Assembly: GCF_023343835.1 (NCBI RefSeq)
Contig: NC_064437.1
Location: forward strand, 50,046,972-50,110,971
Direction of reading: 5' to 3'
Source of the DNA: Lagopus muta
Taxonomy: Eukaryota > Chordata > Aves > Galliformes > Phasianidae
DNA: 64,000 nucleotides
Shown: positions 37,293-50,700 of the stretch, piece by piece
Layout: each line of letters begins with the position of its first letter
Numbering within the stretch: the first letter of the stretch is position 1
Made by a program: the position numbers and the translations under genes
Notes under the pieces: generated by a model
Seen by the model: only the letters and a program-made list of their open reading frames with translations
What the model was told of the DNA's origin: nothing
Database searches by the model: none

Positions 37293-40200
37293 TGAGTTAA
37301 ACTGGAGAAATTCAGTGATTTTTATTTTTATGTAACTTGTGTATATTTGTGACTTGCTGAAAAGAGACTAGGAGAAAGAAAAATATGATTTTTATCAAAA
37401 TGCAGATTACATCTCGATTCTTGATTTTCTTCTTGATTCTTGATTAGCTGATCTTTGTCACAAATCTTAAACTAACAGTGTGAACACTAATTGTTGCATG
37501 ATTATATTTTTAACGGTTCTGTTAAGATACAAATGTGGAAAATGAATAAGGTTTCTGCCAGGCATACTCCTCGAAAGGTTGAGTGTTAGCTGCTGCATTG
37601 CTCTGTGTAAACAATAGCCCTTAGCTGAATTGGTGATACCTTTTTCCAGAAAGCTGCTTCTACTATTTCATCGCTTAACCTTTTTCTTGATGCTGGTTCT
37701 GTTTGCAAACATCTCCATTAGTTTTGAGGAGTGATGCTGCAGGACAGATAAACTCAAATAAGCTATTGCAAAACTACCACGTCTGGGGAACTGCCATTAG
37801 ACTCATTCTACCAGCTCTTTCCTGTTTAAAAACTACCTATCTCATGTGTTAATCTAAAATAACTGTGAGGAAGATGAAGTCCCTCCCACAGAATGCACTG
37901 GAGTAAAGTGGGATGTCCCTGCTGGCCCCTGTTCATTGTGCTGAGGAAGGCAGCAGTGCTCTGAAGCAACAGTTGTGTCATTATTTGTCCTCTGTACAGA
38001 GGCTGTTAACAGCGTAAATGTGCAAAGTTCCTACTATTCCCTTTTGTGAATTATACAAACAGGACTATATTTTCCTTGCTGGGAGAAGTTAGAGAACTGT
38101 TTACATGTGAAATGATGGATGGTCTCAGCTTAGGGACAGGGTTTAGCTTTTCTAGGGGCATTAGTGTGGTGAATGAAAGCAAAAACAACATGCAGTTGGG
38201 AAGAGTAGCAGCTGCACAGTAATTTTCAAATCATTATGGTAGAATAATGCTGGATTCAAACATTTTAAGGCCACAAAACAATAAAAAAGGTTTAAAAATT
38301 GCTTTTGGGCTACATGTGGTTTTCAGGAGTGGTAAAGGGAGTAAGAGGGAGAAGCATGGGACAGAAGGAGCCTGTTACAGCATCTTGGGACTGCTGTTTT
38401 CTCCAAAGCTCAAATCTGAACTTGAGAGAAGGGGAGAGAGTAGGATGTGCTGGAGTGTGGAGGCAGCTATGCTGGATTTCACCCTGCAGGAAGTTTGTGT
38501 TTACTGTCCCCTGAGAGGAATGAATTTGCATTCCCAGAGCTCAGACAAAGCGATGAGACTGTGCTAGCTGAGCACTGTATTTATTAGCTGTGTCCTAATG
38601 TTGCCTTGAAAACGCTCAGCTGCTTTTTTAGTCTATGGGATGTTCAAAAGTGTCCTTTGAGTGCCCCATGTTACAGATGCCTTAAAACAAAGCTGTGACT
38701 CCTGTAACTAAGCAGAGCTGTGCTAATAGGCATCTAGAGGCTGCAGTTAACATGTTACAATATACAGGATCCAGGTTTTTCCTCTTCCTCCATTTCCTTT
38801 CCATTTCCTTGGGCTCTTTGCCTCTTTCCCTTTTTCCTTGCTTTCCTGTCCCGTTATCACTGAGAGGACAGGAAGAGAACAAGAAACCTGGATCTTCTCA
38901 GACCACTGTGAATGTTTTCCTGGCTCTCATCCTCCTATTCCAAACCCTCTTTTGTCTTGTCCCTTAGTTCAGGGTATGATTGTTTCTGCTTGTATAATGT
39001 CTTCAATAATGATTTCTTAATCCTCATTAGGACTGAGTGTTGCCAACATATAAACAATAACAGATTTATGATATTTTGAAGACTATGAAAGGTTGCTGTT
39101 AAAGAAACAATTGCAGAAAAAAGCTCATTTGCCATTAATTAGTAGGCTTGATTGGTCTTTTGGTCTTTTCTTTAGGCTTTATTTCCTTCTAGTGAATTTC
39201 TCAGTCCAATCAATAGTGCTGGAAATGTGCTCACAATATTCTCTGCATGATTAATTTATAAATGATCTCCTGTGCTTGTCCCCCTTCATGAACCTAGTGA
39301 GATCCAGTTTATCCCATAGATTATTGCCACTGCTTAAGGAACAGTTATCTTAGATTAACAATAAAAATATATTACTCAAGATTTAAGAGATGGTAATGCT
39401 AGGAACAGGCTAGTGGATAGCAGTAGCATGCTCATGTAAGTGGGTTCATAAATGCAGTGACATGGAGACACTAAGCTAGGTGCTCCACAGTGGAATTCTG
39501 AGTTCAGTCAAGATTCTGGAAGGTAATACCAGGTGCTATTGAGAAAAATTATCATTTGCGAACTGTGCCTTAATGCTGTTTTCATTAATAATTTGAGGAA
39601 AGAGGTGTGATAGCTGGGCTGTGTTTGTGAAATGACTTTTACTGATATGCCTCCCTTTTGCGTGATCACAGTTCAAGAAATATCTTGGGGTGAAAATTTA
39701 ATTTCTGATAACTCAGATGTAATTGTCGGCAAATCAGGTATAAGCTTTTCAGTACATTAAGGCTGGCCAAAAGTTTGATTTGCATTCAGTAGACTTTCAG
39801 AATAGTTTAAAGTTGTAGCAAAGCAATCTGTACTCATCAGCTTAAATTTGGTGTAGAATTAGTGAGCCTGATGGCATGTGTGGTGAGGCTCTTGAGCCTT
39901 CTGATCTTCAGAGTGGGTGTTTTACATTTTAACGTGTCCCACATGGTTCCTGCCTGTTTCCCTGCTGTGATTGGTGGGGGTGTTATTACAGCAGAACACA
40001 TGTAATACTAATGGAAATTGGAACAATATATTGTAGCATAAAGCAGCATCCCAAGTATAGCTAAAAATACTATTTCCCCCCCTCCCCCCCCAATTTTGGT
40101 CTCAAAAGAGCCATTTTTGTTAAAAGAACTGTCTTAAATTAAATTGAATTATATATTTTATATTTCAATTTGCCAATGGAAGAAATCAAAGAAGCCTCCA

Positions 40201-43200
40201 GACATTACAAGGAAAGTATTTGTGGTGTTTTAGCCTATAATAGAGCCAGCTGCACACAACCAGCCAAGGTCAGAGATGTGTCAGTGGTGTTAATGTTGTG
40301 CTGTGAGTCAGAGTCCAGATGCCTCCCATAATTTCCATGACATTCAGAACAGCGTGGTGCGTACAACCCACTGTGGGACTGAGCCTGCTTCTTCTCACCC
40401 TTTGCTACTGCTCCATTTCAGCTGCATGGATGTCTGCGTCCTTAGGGTGTGTTTCATGCTGCCTTCAGGGTCCTCTGTTCTCTTTGTCAGCTTAGCCATC
40501 TTACAGAAGTTGGTGTAAGGAGAGTTATCTTTATAGTATCCTTGTGCTTCTTAATTAAGACCTCTTCACACATTAAGTATGATACCATACTTTTTTGTTG
40601 ACTCTTTTGTGTATTACTTTTGGGCAGATTGCCAAGTGTGCTCCAGCTTCCCCAGCAAACTTTTGCTCTCTTTCTTGCAACAGAGAGAACAAAAGGTGTC
40701 TATTTATTAATTTTTATACAAAAATGTGTTTTTAATCCTGACTTCCAATTGAGTTCATGCTCTGCCCCACCTGCCTTCCTGCCTCGTACTTTGTGTCAGA
40801 GCTAAGTCACACTGCTGAGTACTACTTCCTTCGTGGGAGCTATTTCATCACCTTTCTCTATATCATTAGGCTGTTTAATTTGGATGTTTTCAACTTGACT
40901 TAAGATCAGAGGGAGAAGACAACACTGAATAGAGATTAGGTATGGGCATACTGATTAGAAGTGTTCCTCAATAATTATTATTAATCCAGATATATTTTTC
41001 TGATCCAATATTGCCTCAGATGGGGTCTGTGTCTCCTATGGGTGGATAAGGCAAGGGCTAAACACAAAGGTCAATGGGGAATATGCATGGCACCTCTAAC
41101 AAATATCCTGTGAGGACAGGCTGTTGATGGATGAATTTTTCTGAAGCCAGCACTGTCTTTTTGTTGTTACTGTTTTCAGAGAAGTGAAAGGTAAGAAGAA
41201 TGAAGCTCATCCCTCTCTGTGACACACTTAATGAGCAGGGTGCATAAATTGCAGTAAGAGAGGTTTCTTAGACATCTGGAAAAGCTCTGAGGAATAACAG
41301 CACAGCACTGCAATAACCTACACCTGCCACATGTCCTTGAAGATCTGCACCAGGCATCCAATTGGGATGGCTCCTTTATGAAGGAGACAAAATTAGCTTC
41401 TCTTTCCTGAAGAAGTGGTCAGGGTTCTAGCACTACAGAATTGAAACTGCAATTGGCTACCAGGCAGCTGTATCCTGAAGAGGGTGTGGTCTCATACATT
41501 CTGATGCAGAGCAGCAGCAATTAGAGTGTTATAGCACAGATCTATGAAAAAATCCCTCAAACATGCGTACTTAGCAGCAGTCACATCAAGAGCTGGCCTA
41601 AAGAGCTGGAAGGTTATTAATCCAATGGTGATTGCTGCAGGACAGAGGTGAGAGTTTGAGCCAAACTGCAAATGTCTTGAAAGGACCTCAGATTCAAAGA
41701 GCAGAGGGAGTTGTGGCAGTTACTGTAACAGGTTTGCTGCATGATGTCTTTGCTGATCACATCACTATGAAATGAGATTTTCAGTCCTACTGCAATGTGA
41801 ACAAAATGGTTTTTGTGGGTTATGTTACACTCATTTCCCTTTGTTCTTGCACGTAGGTTGTTCTGAGGTTTCAGTTTGTGTCAGGTCCCTTCCCAGGAAA
41901 AAAAAAAGGATTTTCAGAGAATGAAACAAGGCGGGGAGGGAGCAGTCTCCACATCCGGTTGGCCTGCAGAGCTCTCCGCATTGTTCTTGAGAACAATCAC
42001 AAAGATATTTAATATAGAGCTATTACAGTTAACCTTAGGGGAAAAATAGAACAACAAAACCAAACCACACAGTATTTGTTGTGGAAGGTGTCCTATGGAA
42101 TAAGCATGCATGTGCATAACTGCACACGCTATAGCTGAGCTCTGGGCACCTCATCTACAGGTTTGCTTTGAATGAGGGGGATGCTTGCATTTACTGACAG
42201 CATCAGCTCTAGTCTTCTGCATGCACACAGACTGAATAGCCAACAGCATGTACGTATCCCATATATATATATGTATACAGGTTATATTGGGATTAGATAG
42301 ATGAGTATATATGTATGTCCTGTTGCTGAAAAGCTACACAAGAATGTGAAAGATTTACAGGGAAGATTGCAGGAGTTTCTGTAAGCCTCCTAACTTGTTC
42401 TTTAACTAGAAGTGATTATTAGTTTTTGGAACAAGTGCCTTTGTATAGGTTCTACGTAGCTGGTTTGTTTTACATGTCTAATGTCAAAGAGCAATGGAAT
42501 AATCTTGCCATAGAGTAAATAGGCTTCTCAACTTCTTTTCAACAAACAATGCAAAAGATGGATTTACCATAGGTGTCAAAGAACAGTCTGTTTTCTATCC
42601 CATGCTGGAGAGCTCAGCCCATTAGCAGAGACCCAAGAGACTGCTTGTGGACTTTTTGATAGAAAACAGAGTAGCAGTAAACAGGAATTTCTTCTGTGTT
42701 GTAGAATCCAGCTATTGGCTTATTTAGATGACTTACAGCTCATTGAAAGACTCAGCTTACTGAAGTTACAATCTGTAACAAAGAAAGAATTGAAATGTTC
42801 AGATATTGCACAGAAAATCTTCCAAAAACATAGTTCTTGCAAGATGATTGCTTTATGATGCATGTTTACATAAGTATTTTACAAACATGCAGCTAGATCA
42901 GTGATGGACTTTGCTTTGAAATTCAGCCTCTATTAATAAACATATTTTTCCTTTTACTTGTTTATCTTAAGTAATATCAGTGGTTTTGTGCACATAGTCT
43001 TAAAGAGATTAACAATCTACTTATAAAACACAACTGATAAATGGGTTCTAGTCTGATCTACTTTCAAACATGTGATAAACATTCTCCTTTCCGTTGAGGA
43101 AACTGTCCAAGTATTGCATTCCAAAGGATGAACTATAATGTAAATAGTTTTAGGGGATTGCAGCTGATGATATTTGAGTGAAGAAAAGCTAACTGGAGTA

Positions 43201-43272
43201 TTGGACTTGATAAAGAATATTCAGAATGAAGTTGGAAGGAAACCTAATGCTGTTTCTGCTTGGTCAAGCTGT

Positions 43273-43490
43273 TAGAATCATAGAGCATTTTGGGTTGGAA
43301 GAGACCTTTAAGATCATCTTGTTCCAACCCTCTGCTGTAGGCAGGGACACTAAACCAGGGTTTCAAAGCCCCATTCAGCCTGGCCTTAAATGCTTCCAGG
43401 GAGGAGATATCCACAGTTTCACTGGGCAAACCTGTTTCAGTGTCTCACTACCCACTCAGTAAAGAATTTCTTCCTAATGTCTAAGAGCAC
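43273..43490 (-). mobile_element. CR1 LINE 3' fragment
   Basis: The left end is TAGAATCATAGAG, the 8-bp-repeat style CR1 3' tail in reverse complement. It is followed by GGGTTGGAAGAGACC, AAGATCATCTTGTTCCAACC and CAGCCTGGCC blocks typical of CR1 3' regions. Orientation is therefore minus strand. About 218 bp are recognisable before similarity fades around 43490. Open frames on both strands across it have no coding meaning. Confidence 0.9.
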
Positions 43491-46400
43491 CTGTGCCCAT
43501 TTAGAACTGTATTCATTATGTATTTATAACCAAAATAACTTTGTTTTTTGTTGCTATTGATTTTTTTGTTGTTGTTTGCTTTGTTTGAATGCTTTAAACC
43601 AGGTTTGGTCAAGTAAAATTGCATATGGACTTCAGTTCACAAATTTTACTCGTTATTTAACTAAATTAAAAATGATGTTGATTGGGAAAACTGTATAACA
43701 GTTTAATTAAAAAAAGAAATTACTACTATTTTTAAAACTGTATTAAACACATTATGAAGAATTTTAATTAAGGTGTTACAACATCTTTAAAAATATTCCT
43801 CATACACTGTAAACTCAGTATGAAGTGGAGAACAGTAGCCATCCAAGGGCTGGGATGCCCAGAGGGATGCGGTGAGGGAGAGATGCAGGAAGGTCACAAC
43901 CCATCTCACAGTGCTGCACTGATGAAAAGCAAAAGCCCTGAGCAACTCCTGTGGTTTTCTACCATGAGGACTTTATTTATGGTTCAGATGTGCTTCGATT
44001 ATCTCTGCAATGGCCTGACAACATCACCTGCTCTGCTTGCTGCAGCAGGGTAGGGGCAGCTGGGAGCAGTCTGAGGTTATGGAGTAGGTGTGAAATGGGT
44101 AACTTAGAGTCAGAAGCTTTTTGTCCTCTAGACAATTTCTGTGACTGTTGTCCTTAGTCAAGAAATTAAAGAATGGAAGTGCTATGTGCCTACATGCAAA
44201 TAATAAGAATATGTAAAATGGCTTTTGAAAATGATTTTTCTGGGTACAGAATACTTCAGTTGTTATTTAAACCAGACAGCAAAAGCTACTGTGGCTTAAT
44301 GGTTGTTCTTTTCAGTAGTTATTCTTTCTCATACTTTCAGTGCTCATTATTTCCATATAGTAAAGAAAGGAGAAAATGCATGCAAATCCCCAGTAATAAT
44401 TTGAAAACCAGTAACAAAATCTTGTATTTGGGAAAAAATCAGTGTAAGAACAAAGTGATAATTACTGTAGGCAATCCAGAAAAACTTGTGATTGATGGGC
44501 ACTCTGATTTGTGAGAACTGATTTGCTATCCACATACATTAGAGCTACAGTAACTTGCCGAAACTGCTTTGTCAGCATAATTGCACCTTGTGCCGGCAGC
44601 TCTAAGCAAAACTTGCTATTAGCTTAATTGAGGGAAGAAATGAGGAGAAAACAGATCTGATCTAATGGCCCAAAGCTGTAACAGGTGTGTAGGAAGCCAA
44701 GAAATAATCCCTCTGGATCACACAGAGGTGAATTCCTGACCCTGGAGCATGAATGCAGCCAATTACTCCAAAGGTACTTCAGGAATAGGTGCACTGAGTG
44801 CTTTTGTCTGTTTTGTAAGAGGTCTTAGACAGAAATCAGCCACACACTTCTGTATCTCTTATCAAGTAGTTGCCTGCTGGGTGAACTGCTACACTGAAGT
44901 CTGTGCAGTGAATTAATATAAAAGGGGAAGAGGATTTTCTTGGTGTTGTGGTTCATAGAAACCCTGGGATCTGAATTTTTGCTTTTCAGGTTCATCCTTG
45001 CCATAGCACGGCTGTTATATAGTTAATATTATATAGCTAACATTTTTTATTTGTAAGGAGAAAAGTGTATTCAAAGAAAATGTTTGAAGGCTGAAAAATT
45101 CACATAATTTCAGCAAAAACTGAATTCAAGATTGTTTCCAGCAACTTTAATTAGAGTATATTTCAATAGCATTTAAGACATATTGCTAGTTTCTTGAACT
45201 AAACTGGCAAAATGAGGGCTTAGCTACTTTTTACTGCATGTCTCATATAGCACTGTGTGATGCTTGGAGTATCTGTTTCGTTAATAGAAAGCAACTAGAG
45301 CTTACTTTTCATCCTTTCTTTTGGTGGCATGCTGAAACACTTAAAGAACAAAATGCTTGTGCCATCCAATGGGCTTTACCTGCAACAAAGTCTGGGAGTC
45401 TCTGAAAATGCTGCACGAAGAGTAAAATGTGTTTGTGCTGTGAATGTGAGATGAAGTTGCCCAAAGTAGCAGATATCTGCTTATTCTCTCAGCATTTTTG
45501 GGTGGTAAATAACCATCTGAAGACATCAGTTTAGTTTTTTGACTGAAGGGAAGCATCCTTTCAGAGGCACTGCAAAAAGTCCATCAAGGAATTCAAAATT
45601 CAAATGCTCTGTGGGTTTTTTCATAGAAGCAAAACTCCATTGTTTGTACTGAGGTATCTTCAGAGGGGAATTTAATTTAAAATCCATTATTTATGGGTGT
45701 TTATCTGTCACAGGTATAAATCTTAATTAAGTCACTTCCTCATTGTTTCATGCCTTTTCTTGCTTTGAGATTTACCTGGAGGCCCAAAAGAAAGCAATAC
45801 TTCAAGAGAACATTAATAAATAAATAAGTGTAACTTGCTCTGTAAGTGCTAGCACAAAGTTACAAAGTCTTAAATGTGAAGGAAAATACTTGATTGGTAT
45901 ATTATATGTAAATTAGTTCAAAATAAATTGTTCCCATTTATCAACAGTGATTAAAATGTAGTTCAACAAACTCATTGATTCTGGAACTAAATGTTTAAGG
46001 TCCCTGGAGTCTCTAGGCATCTCTAAGAGCTAATGATCTACAGATATATGCCTTGAAGTGCCCAAGTCACACCTTTATTTTCTTGTCCTTTATTTTCTTT
46101 CTTTTTTTTCTTTAAAAACAAATAAAAAGAAGAAAAACAAATAGTGAATGAAAGTGTTCCTTAAAATTGTCATTAATCTTTCATATTTGTGTAAAGTAAT
46201 TCAGTTGTTTATGAACATCAAATGATGCTACCTTGCAAAAAACACTGACCTTTTATGGATGCTAATTCTCACTGAAAAAATCAACATTAACATTATCAAG
46301 AACCTCATCAAAATGCTTTGGCTAATTGCTAACAGTGAAGCATGTCTCTTGTAATCTTGAATAGCAGTATACAGTACTAATTATTTCCTACCTTGAATAC

Positions 46401-47276
46401 CAAACTGCTAACTCTTTGAGCATTTATTTTCAAATGCTTATAATGAGATTTCTGTAATTGTAAAAAATAACAACACTTAATAAATATTGGGTCTAGAAAC
46501 AAACAATATTTTGGGCACTGGAACTAGCTGCTAATTGTTGACAGGTGTACAAGTTTAAAGTTTGCATAAAACATCACATTAACAGACAATCTCCTTGGGA
46601 AAGGTTTTAGCACTTAATTAGAATGGAAGTATAATAATAAGCCTGGGACTTGATTGCCTTTTATTCCTGCTTGTCTGATTGTTCTGGTGTTACCCTCTTC
46701 TGTTTTTATTAGTCAGTGTCAATGAGCAATCTAATCCAGCAGCATTGAGAAGGATAGCTCACATGGGAGCAGAATCTGCAGAGCCTGAGGCCTGGGCTCA
46801 GTTCTTCAAATGTGTTGTTTCCTAGCACATGTGTTTTAAATATTCGTTATGAAAGGATTTTATATGGACATTACTGAGAACTTCTCACTTTGGATTGTAG
46901 AATAGAAAAGAGATCACATCAACAATTTTTTAAAAAGTTCAAATCTATTTTATGATATGCCAATATTTAAAATATCTATATATAGCTGGAGAAGAGCAAC
47001 TGAGGTCATGTTTTTGAGCAGAAGTCAGCAGCTGTTAATGATGCTGCCACATCTCTGAGATGTTTCTTTTTATGGAGAGCAATACAGTTATGATAGTGCA
47101 TCAGTGCCAGTGTTTCTTATGACTACCACCTGTGGCTGTGGTAGGAAAAGGGAGGAGCAAACCAATTTTCAGCAGCAGAAAACAAACATTCCTGGGGCTC
47201 ACCTGAAAATACAGGAGCTTCCAGCTTTAGCTTCTGAAACGTTCTTGCAGTTACAGACTTACCTCCTGTCAGGAGA
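43491..47276. other. unique sequence with a transcription-factor motif cluster
   Basis: No gene was recognised. The part from about 46200 to 46640 is free of repeats and dense in homeodomain-type TAAT cores, including CTAATTG at 46531 beside TGACAGGTG at 46539-46547 and TTAATTAG near 46614. It is listed as a regulatory candidate. A TATAAAAGG-like string near 44918 lacks other promoter evidence. Confidence 0.55.
46200..46640. promoter_or_regulatory. possible enhancer-like motif cluster (unconfirmed)
   Basis: Several homeodomain-type cores (CTAATTGC at 46322, CTAATTATT near 46377, CTAATTG at 46531, TTAATTAG near 46614) lie within 300 bp. A TGACAG motif of the MEIS/TGIF type overlaps a CAGGTG E-box at 46539-46547, seven bases from a TAAT core. 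This composition is common in vertebrate conserved non-coding elements, but TAAT words are also frequent in any AT-rich DNA. There is no conservation evidence in hand. Confidence 0.15.
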
Positions 47277-47772
47277 TGTCATGGTTCTATGTTTTTGTTT
47301 TTTTGTTTTTTGTTTTTTTTGGGGGGGGGGATTTCAGTATTCCACATCAAAACATCATGTAGTGTACGGGGCATTGAAGTGTCACTGCCCCAATTCCCGG
47401 GTACCTATCCCTGTACATTACAGAAGTCACGGGATCTGGCCCTTCCAGGTGGGGGGGGCGCTCTCTTGCTGCCTTGCAGTGGGTGCTGGAGGTGCTTTCC
47501 TAGCCGTTCCAAGCTTTTCAGGTTTGACTCTGTCCCGGGAACTCTCTGTCTCATCTTGTCTGATTTATTAATCTCAATTTCAATTAAATTGTATTATATT
47601 GTGTTATCTTGTATTCCAATATTATAGTAAAATAAGTTTTCCTCCATAGATTGCCGCTGTTCTTTTCCTCCCTTCCTTCCTTCCCATTTTTGTGGGACTG
47701 GGGTGGGGGGGTGAGGGCAGAGGCCTGTCGCCCCTGTCACGGACATAGATTGATCTGGTCAAATCCGTGACA
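47277..47772 (+). mobile_element. solo LTR of an endogenous retrovirus
   Basis: This is a 496-bp element beginning TGTCATGG and ending CCGTGACA, near-perfect inverted ends of the TG...CA type used by retroviral integrase. It is flanked by a perfect 5-bp direct repeat GGAGA (47272-47276 and 47773-47777). The 5-bp duplication, size and TGTCATGG start suggest an avian ERVL- or ERVK-type LTR in plus orientation; the family is inference. Inside are a T/G-rich run near the start, a G-run around 47324-47333 and a T-rich segment with TTCCTTCC units near 47668. No gag, pol or env remains, so this is the product of recombination between two LTRs. Confidence 0.85.
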
Positions 47773-47777
47773 GGAGA

Positions 47778-50700
47778 CCATCAGCTATCATCTTCAGTAA
47801 CCACAGTATCTGGATTCATAGCCATTCACACGAGTATTAATAATGATCTGTTTGAGCAATGGTGTAATCATGCATGTGACTTGCTTCAACACAGTTTGCT
47901 GGCTGAGTGACATCACAACAAGCAGCTGGGGGTAGTACTGTAACTGAACGTAGCAGTGCTGCTTACATGGGGTTAATGATGAGATCCAGCCTCAGTAAAA
48001 ACTCTGCTTTGCTGCCTTGTCTTGCTGCTGTCAGAACTGTGTTGCTGGTAAAATAATTCTGAGTGAATGGTTGTTCTGCAGCTTACGTACTTCTGTGGCT
48101 GATATGTGTATGAGCAAATGTTGTGATGTTTATAGCAGACTGATGTTCATATCTGCAGAATTACTACGTATAGTAACAGTGTCCAATGTCAGCAGAACTG
48201 AGCTGCATAATTCCAGCTTTCTGTTTATCTGACTTAAAAGCATGAGAATTCCTGTGAATAGATTGACTTGAATAAATTACTTTTTTAATGCTCTAGATAG
48301 ACCTGCAGTTATTGCGTGCAAATCACAGTGCAGATTCTGAAAAAAGGTATCAGAGCTGCACAGCCCATGTGTGCCCTAAGGCAGCAGCTGCTGAGTCTGT
48401 ATCACCTCTGACAGGTGTTTGTCCAGGCTGGTCTTAGGCTCCAAAGTAGTTTCTGTCTGTATTTAGTTACAGCTAGACATCTAGACTTCTCTTACCTTAT
48501 TTAGGAGGTGCTGCTTGTACAAATGTCTCTCCTGGATCATGGGATCAGCAACACTGATTGCTGTTGCTTTTCTGTTTCTCATCCAAATCTTTCCCAAAAA
48601 GGTGAGCTTGAAACTCAAAAAATGCTTCTATTGAAGCCTTGCAAAGCACAGGTAAAGAAAGATTAACTTCACATGTGATCGGAGGGAGGGGGAATTTGTC
48701 CCTCATGCCATAGCTATTATTTGCTTTCCCCTTTTTCATATTCAGCTTGTTTTCTGCAGAAATGTACAACATATTTCACATTCTGAAATGCTGTTTATAG
48801 CTTGGACAATTTACTATTCATAATCTGCTAGCCGTGACACAGTTACCTAATCATGGTTACCTAAAATACAGGAGTTTTTTTGGGGTTTTTTTTTTTTTTT
48901 TTTATCCCTTCTTTCCTGCCTCATAGAGATAGCTGGCCAACAACTTAGAAGCATCATGAATCATTTCATGCATTTGTGTGTGATGGAACAATATTACTAT
49001 ATGCAGAATAGGCAACTGTGGTTTCTGATGGCTGGGAAGCCTGGGTCATAGTTTTGCTACTTCAATTTATTTGCAACATGTTGTCTTAAAGATGATATAG
49101 CAGCATTTCCAGGCACTGAAACGTTTTGCAAATTCAAGGCTTTTGTGCTAATGTTTTGGGTTGATTGGTATTGAAGATATTTTATTTAATTAAATCTTTC
49201 TCTTCTATCTTTATTATAAAACAAGCTATGGTGTACTATTAAGTACCAATACCAACATCAGCTATTTGTTGATTTGATTGCCAAGATGTTATGATAGGGG
49301 TTTTTCTCATCCCATGTATCAGCAAAAAAGCTGTGGTGGATCATATGGCAATTCTGTGCTTTTTAATGAATTCAGGTTGGTCGCCAGTAATCTCAGGATG
49401 ATGTAACCCTACTAATTGTAGTAGGATGATGTAACCCTACTAAATGTAACCCTAAAAGAGTATTGGTCAAGGATGCAACACCTAAATCAGTACTGAAATT
49501 TTTTTGGATCTTCGTTTTAGGAAGTATGATAGTATGAAAGCATAATAGTATTTTCGAAAACCTTCTGATGTTCCCCTTAAGGAAGAATTGCAGAATTGGA
49601 TCTTGAAAATGGAGGTGGTTAAATAAGTTTTAACAAATTAATTAAAGGCAATTAACTGATGGAACATGGCATGGTAACTGGGCAGTATCTGGTTTTGAAG
49701 TTATGTGAAGTTAATTATTTGATAAGGAATGTAAGAAATGTATCTTTCTTCTTTGAACTACCAAAAAAGTGACATATGCATATTAGTACTTATGTACAGT
49801 ATGTAAAAGTGTGGATGACTTAGTTTGGGGTTTTGCTTGTTTACTGTGGTGAGAACCACTAAACTAAGATAAAACCCCACGGCAGAGATTCATTAACATA
49901 AATATCTCCTTTTCTCTCTGTACAGATAAAAGTAATCCTGGCAAAGTTAAAGAGAAAAATTGTCTGCTCTGTCAGTGACATTTATACTGAACGCATTGGT
50001 TTACTGCCAAGTTAACACTTATGTGCTTCCCAGACTTAGTAAATGAAAGCACAAATCAAATATTTTGCATAAGCAATTTAATTTAGTTACATTTTTGAAG
50101 CTGTGGAATAGCAGTATTGTGAAGATGTATGCAGCAGTTCACCCCATTTTCACAGTTCCTTTTTAGTAGTTGTAGATTGATATTTTCCCAGTAGCTTTTC
50201 ACATGTGCATCATATGTAACGTAAAGCCTGGCACTTCCTACGAATTCTTCTGTATTACTAGTTTTTGGCGTACTGCTTCAGATTCCCGTTCTGATTTCAG
50301 TGGCACAAACCCGTCAATTAAACTGGGAAAAAGAACATGCCTGTTCAGGGCTCGGGAAGAGGGAATGTGCTACTTTTTGGAAGACTTGTTGCACAAATTT
50401 AGAAGATTAATTCCACACCCCCAAAATTTGACACAACTGATATGTATTTATCCATTGGCCACACAGTCGAGCTATTTCTTTTACTTCAAGCTCCTCTTTC
50501 ACTCCCTTTTATCTTAGGGGATAAGTTGGCAGTGGTAGCGTGGGTTGGGGTTCTGTTCATGAAATCATGATCTGCTTTATTTCTGTTCATCCTGGGTTAT
50601 ATATTTTCATCCGGCCAGCTTAATGAATCTGTTTGAATGTATTTTTGAAAGATAATCCAAGATGTTAGTGACATTAGCTAGCCGTGTTTGCACACTCCAA

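Larger units (their letters stand above)
29052..43272. other. gene-poor unique sequence
   Basis: This is the longest repeat-poor stretch, about 14 kb. It holds the 184-codon minus-strand ORF at 35340-35894 and a simple A/G tract at 37241-37292, both listed separately. It also holds a small AAAAC/AAC-rich patch at about 33603-33642 and a short AT alternation near 42257-42275. No gene, LTR or CR1 copy was recognised. Confidence 0.6.

Noticed and set aside
43226..43462. Overlapping ORFs on both strands near 43.3 kb
   Set aside because: They fall on a CR1 3' region, which is non-coding UTR-type sequence.
47104..47627. ORFs of 155 and 112 codons
   Set aside because: They cross the solo LTR boundary or lie in its T/G-rich part and have no coding features.
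49816..49881. Possible long hairpin (CTTAGTTT...GGGGTTTT versus AAACTAAG...AAAACCCCA)
   Set aside because: The complementary blocks are in the wrong order to pair as one stem.
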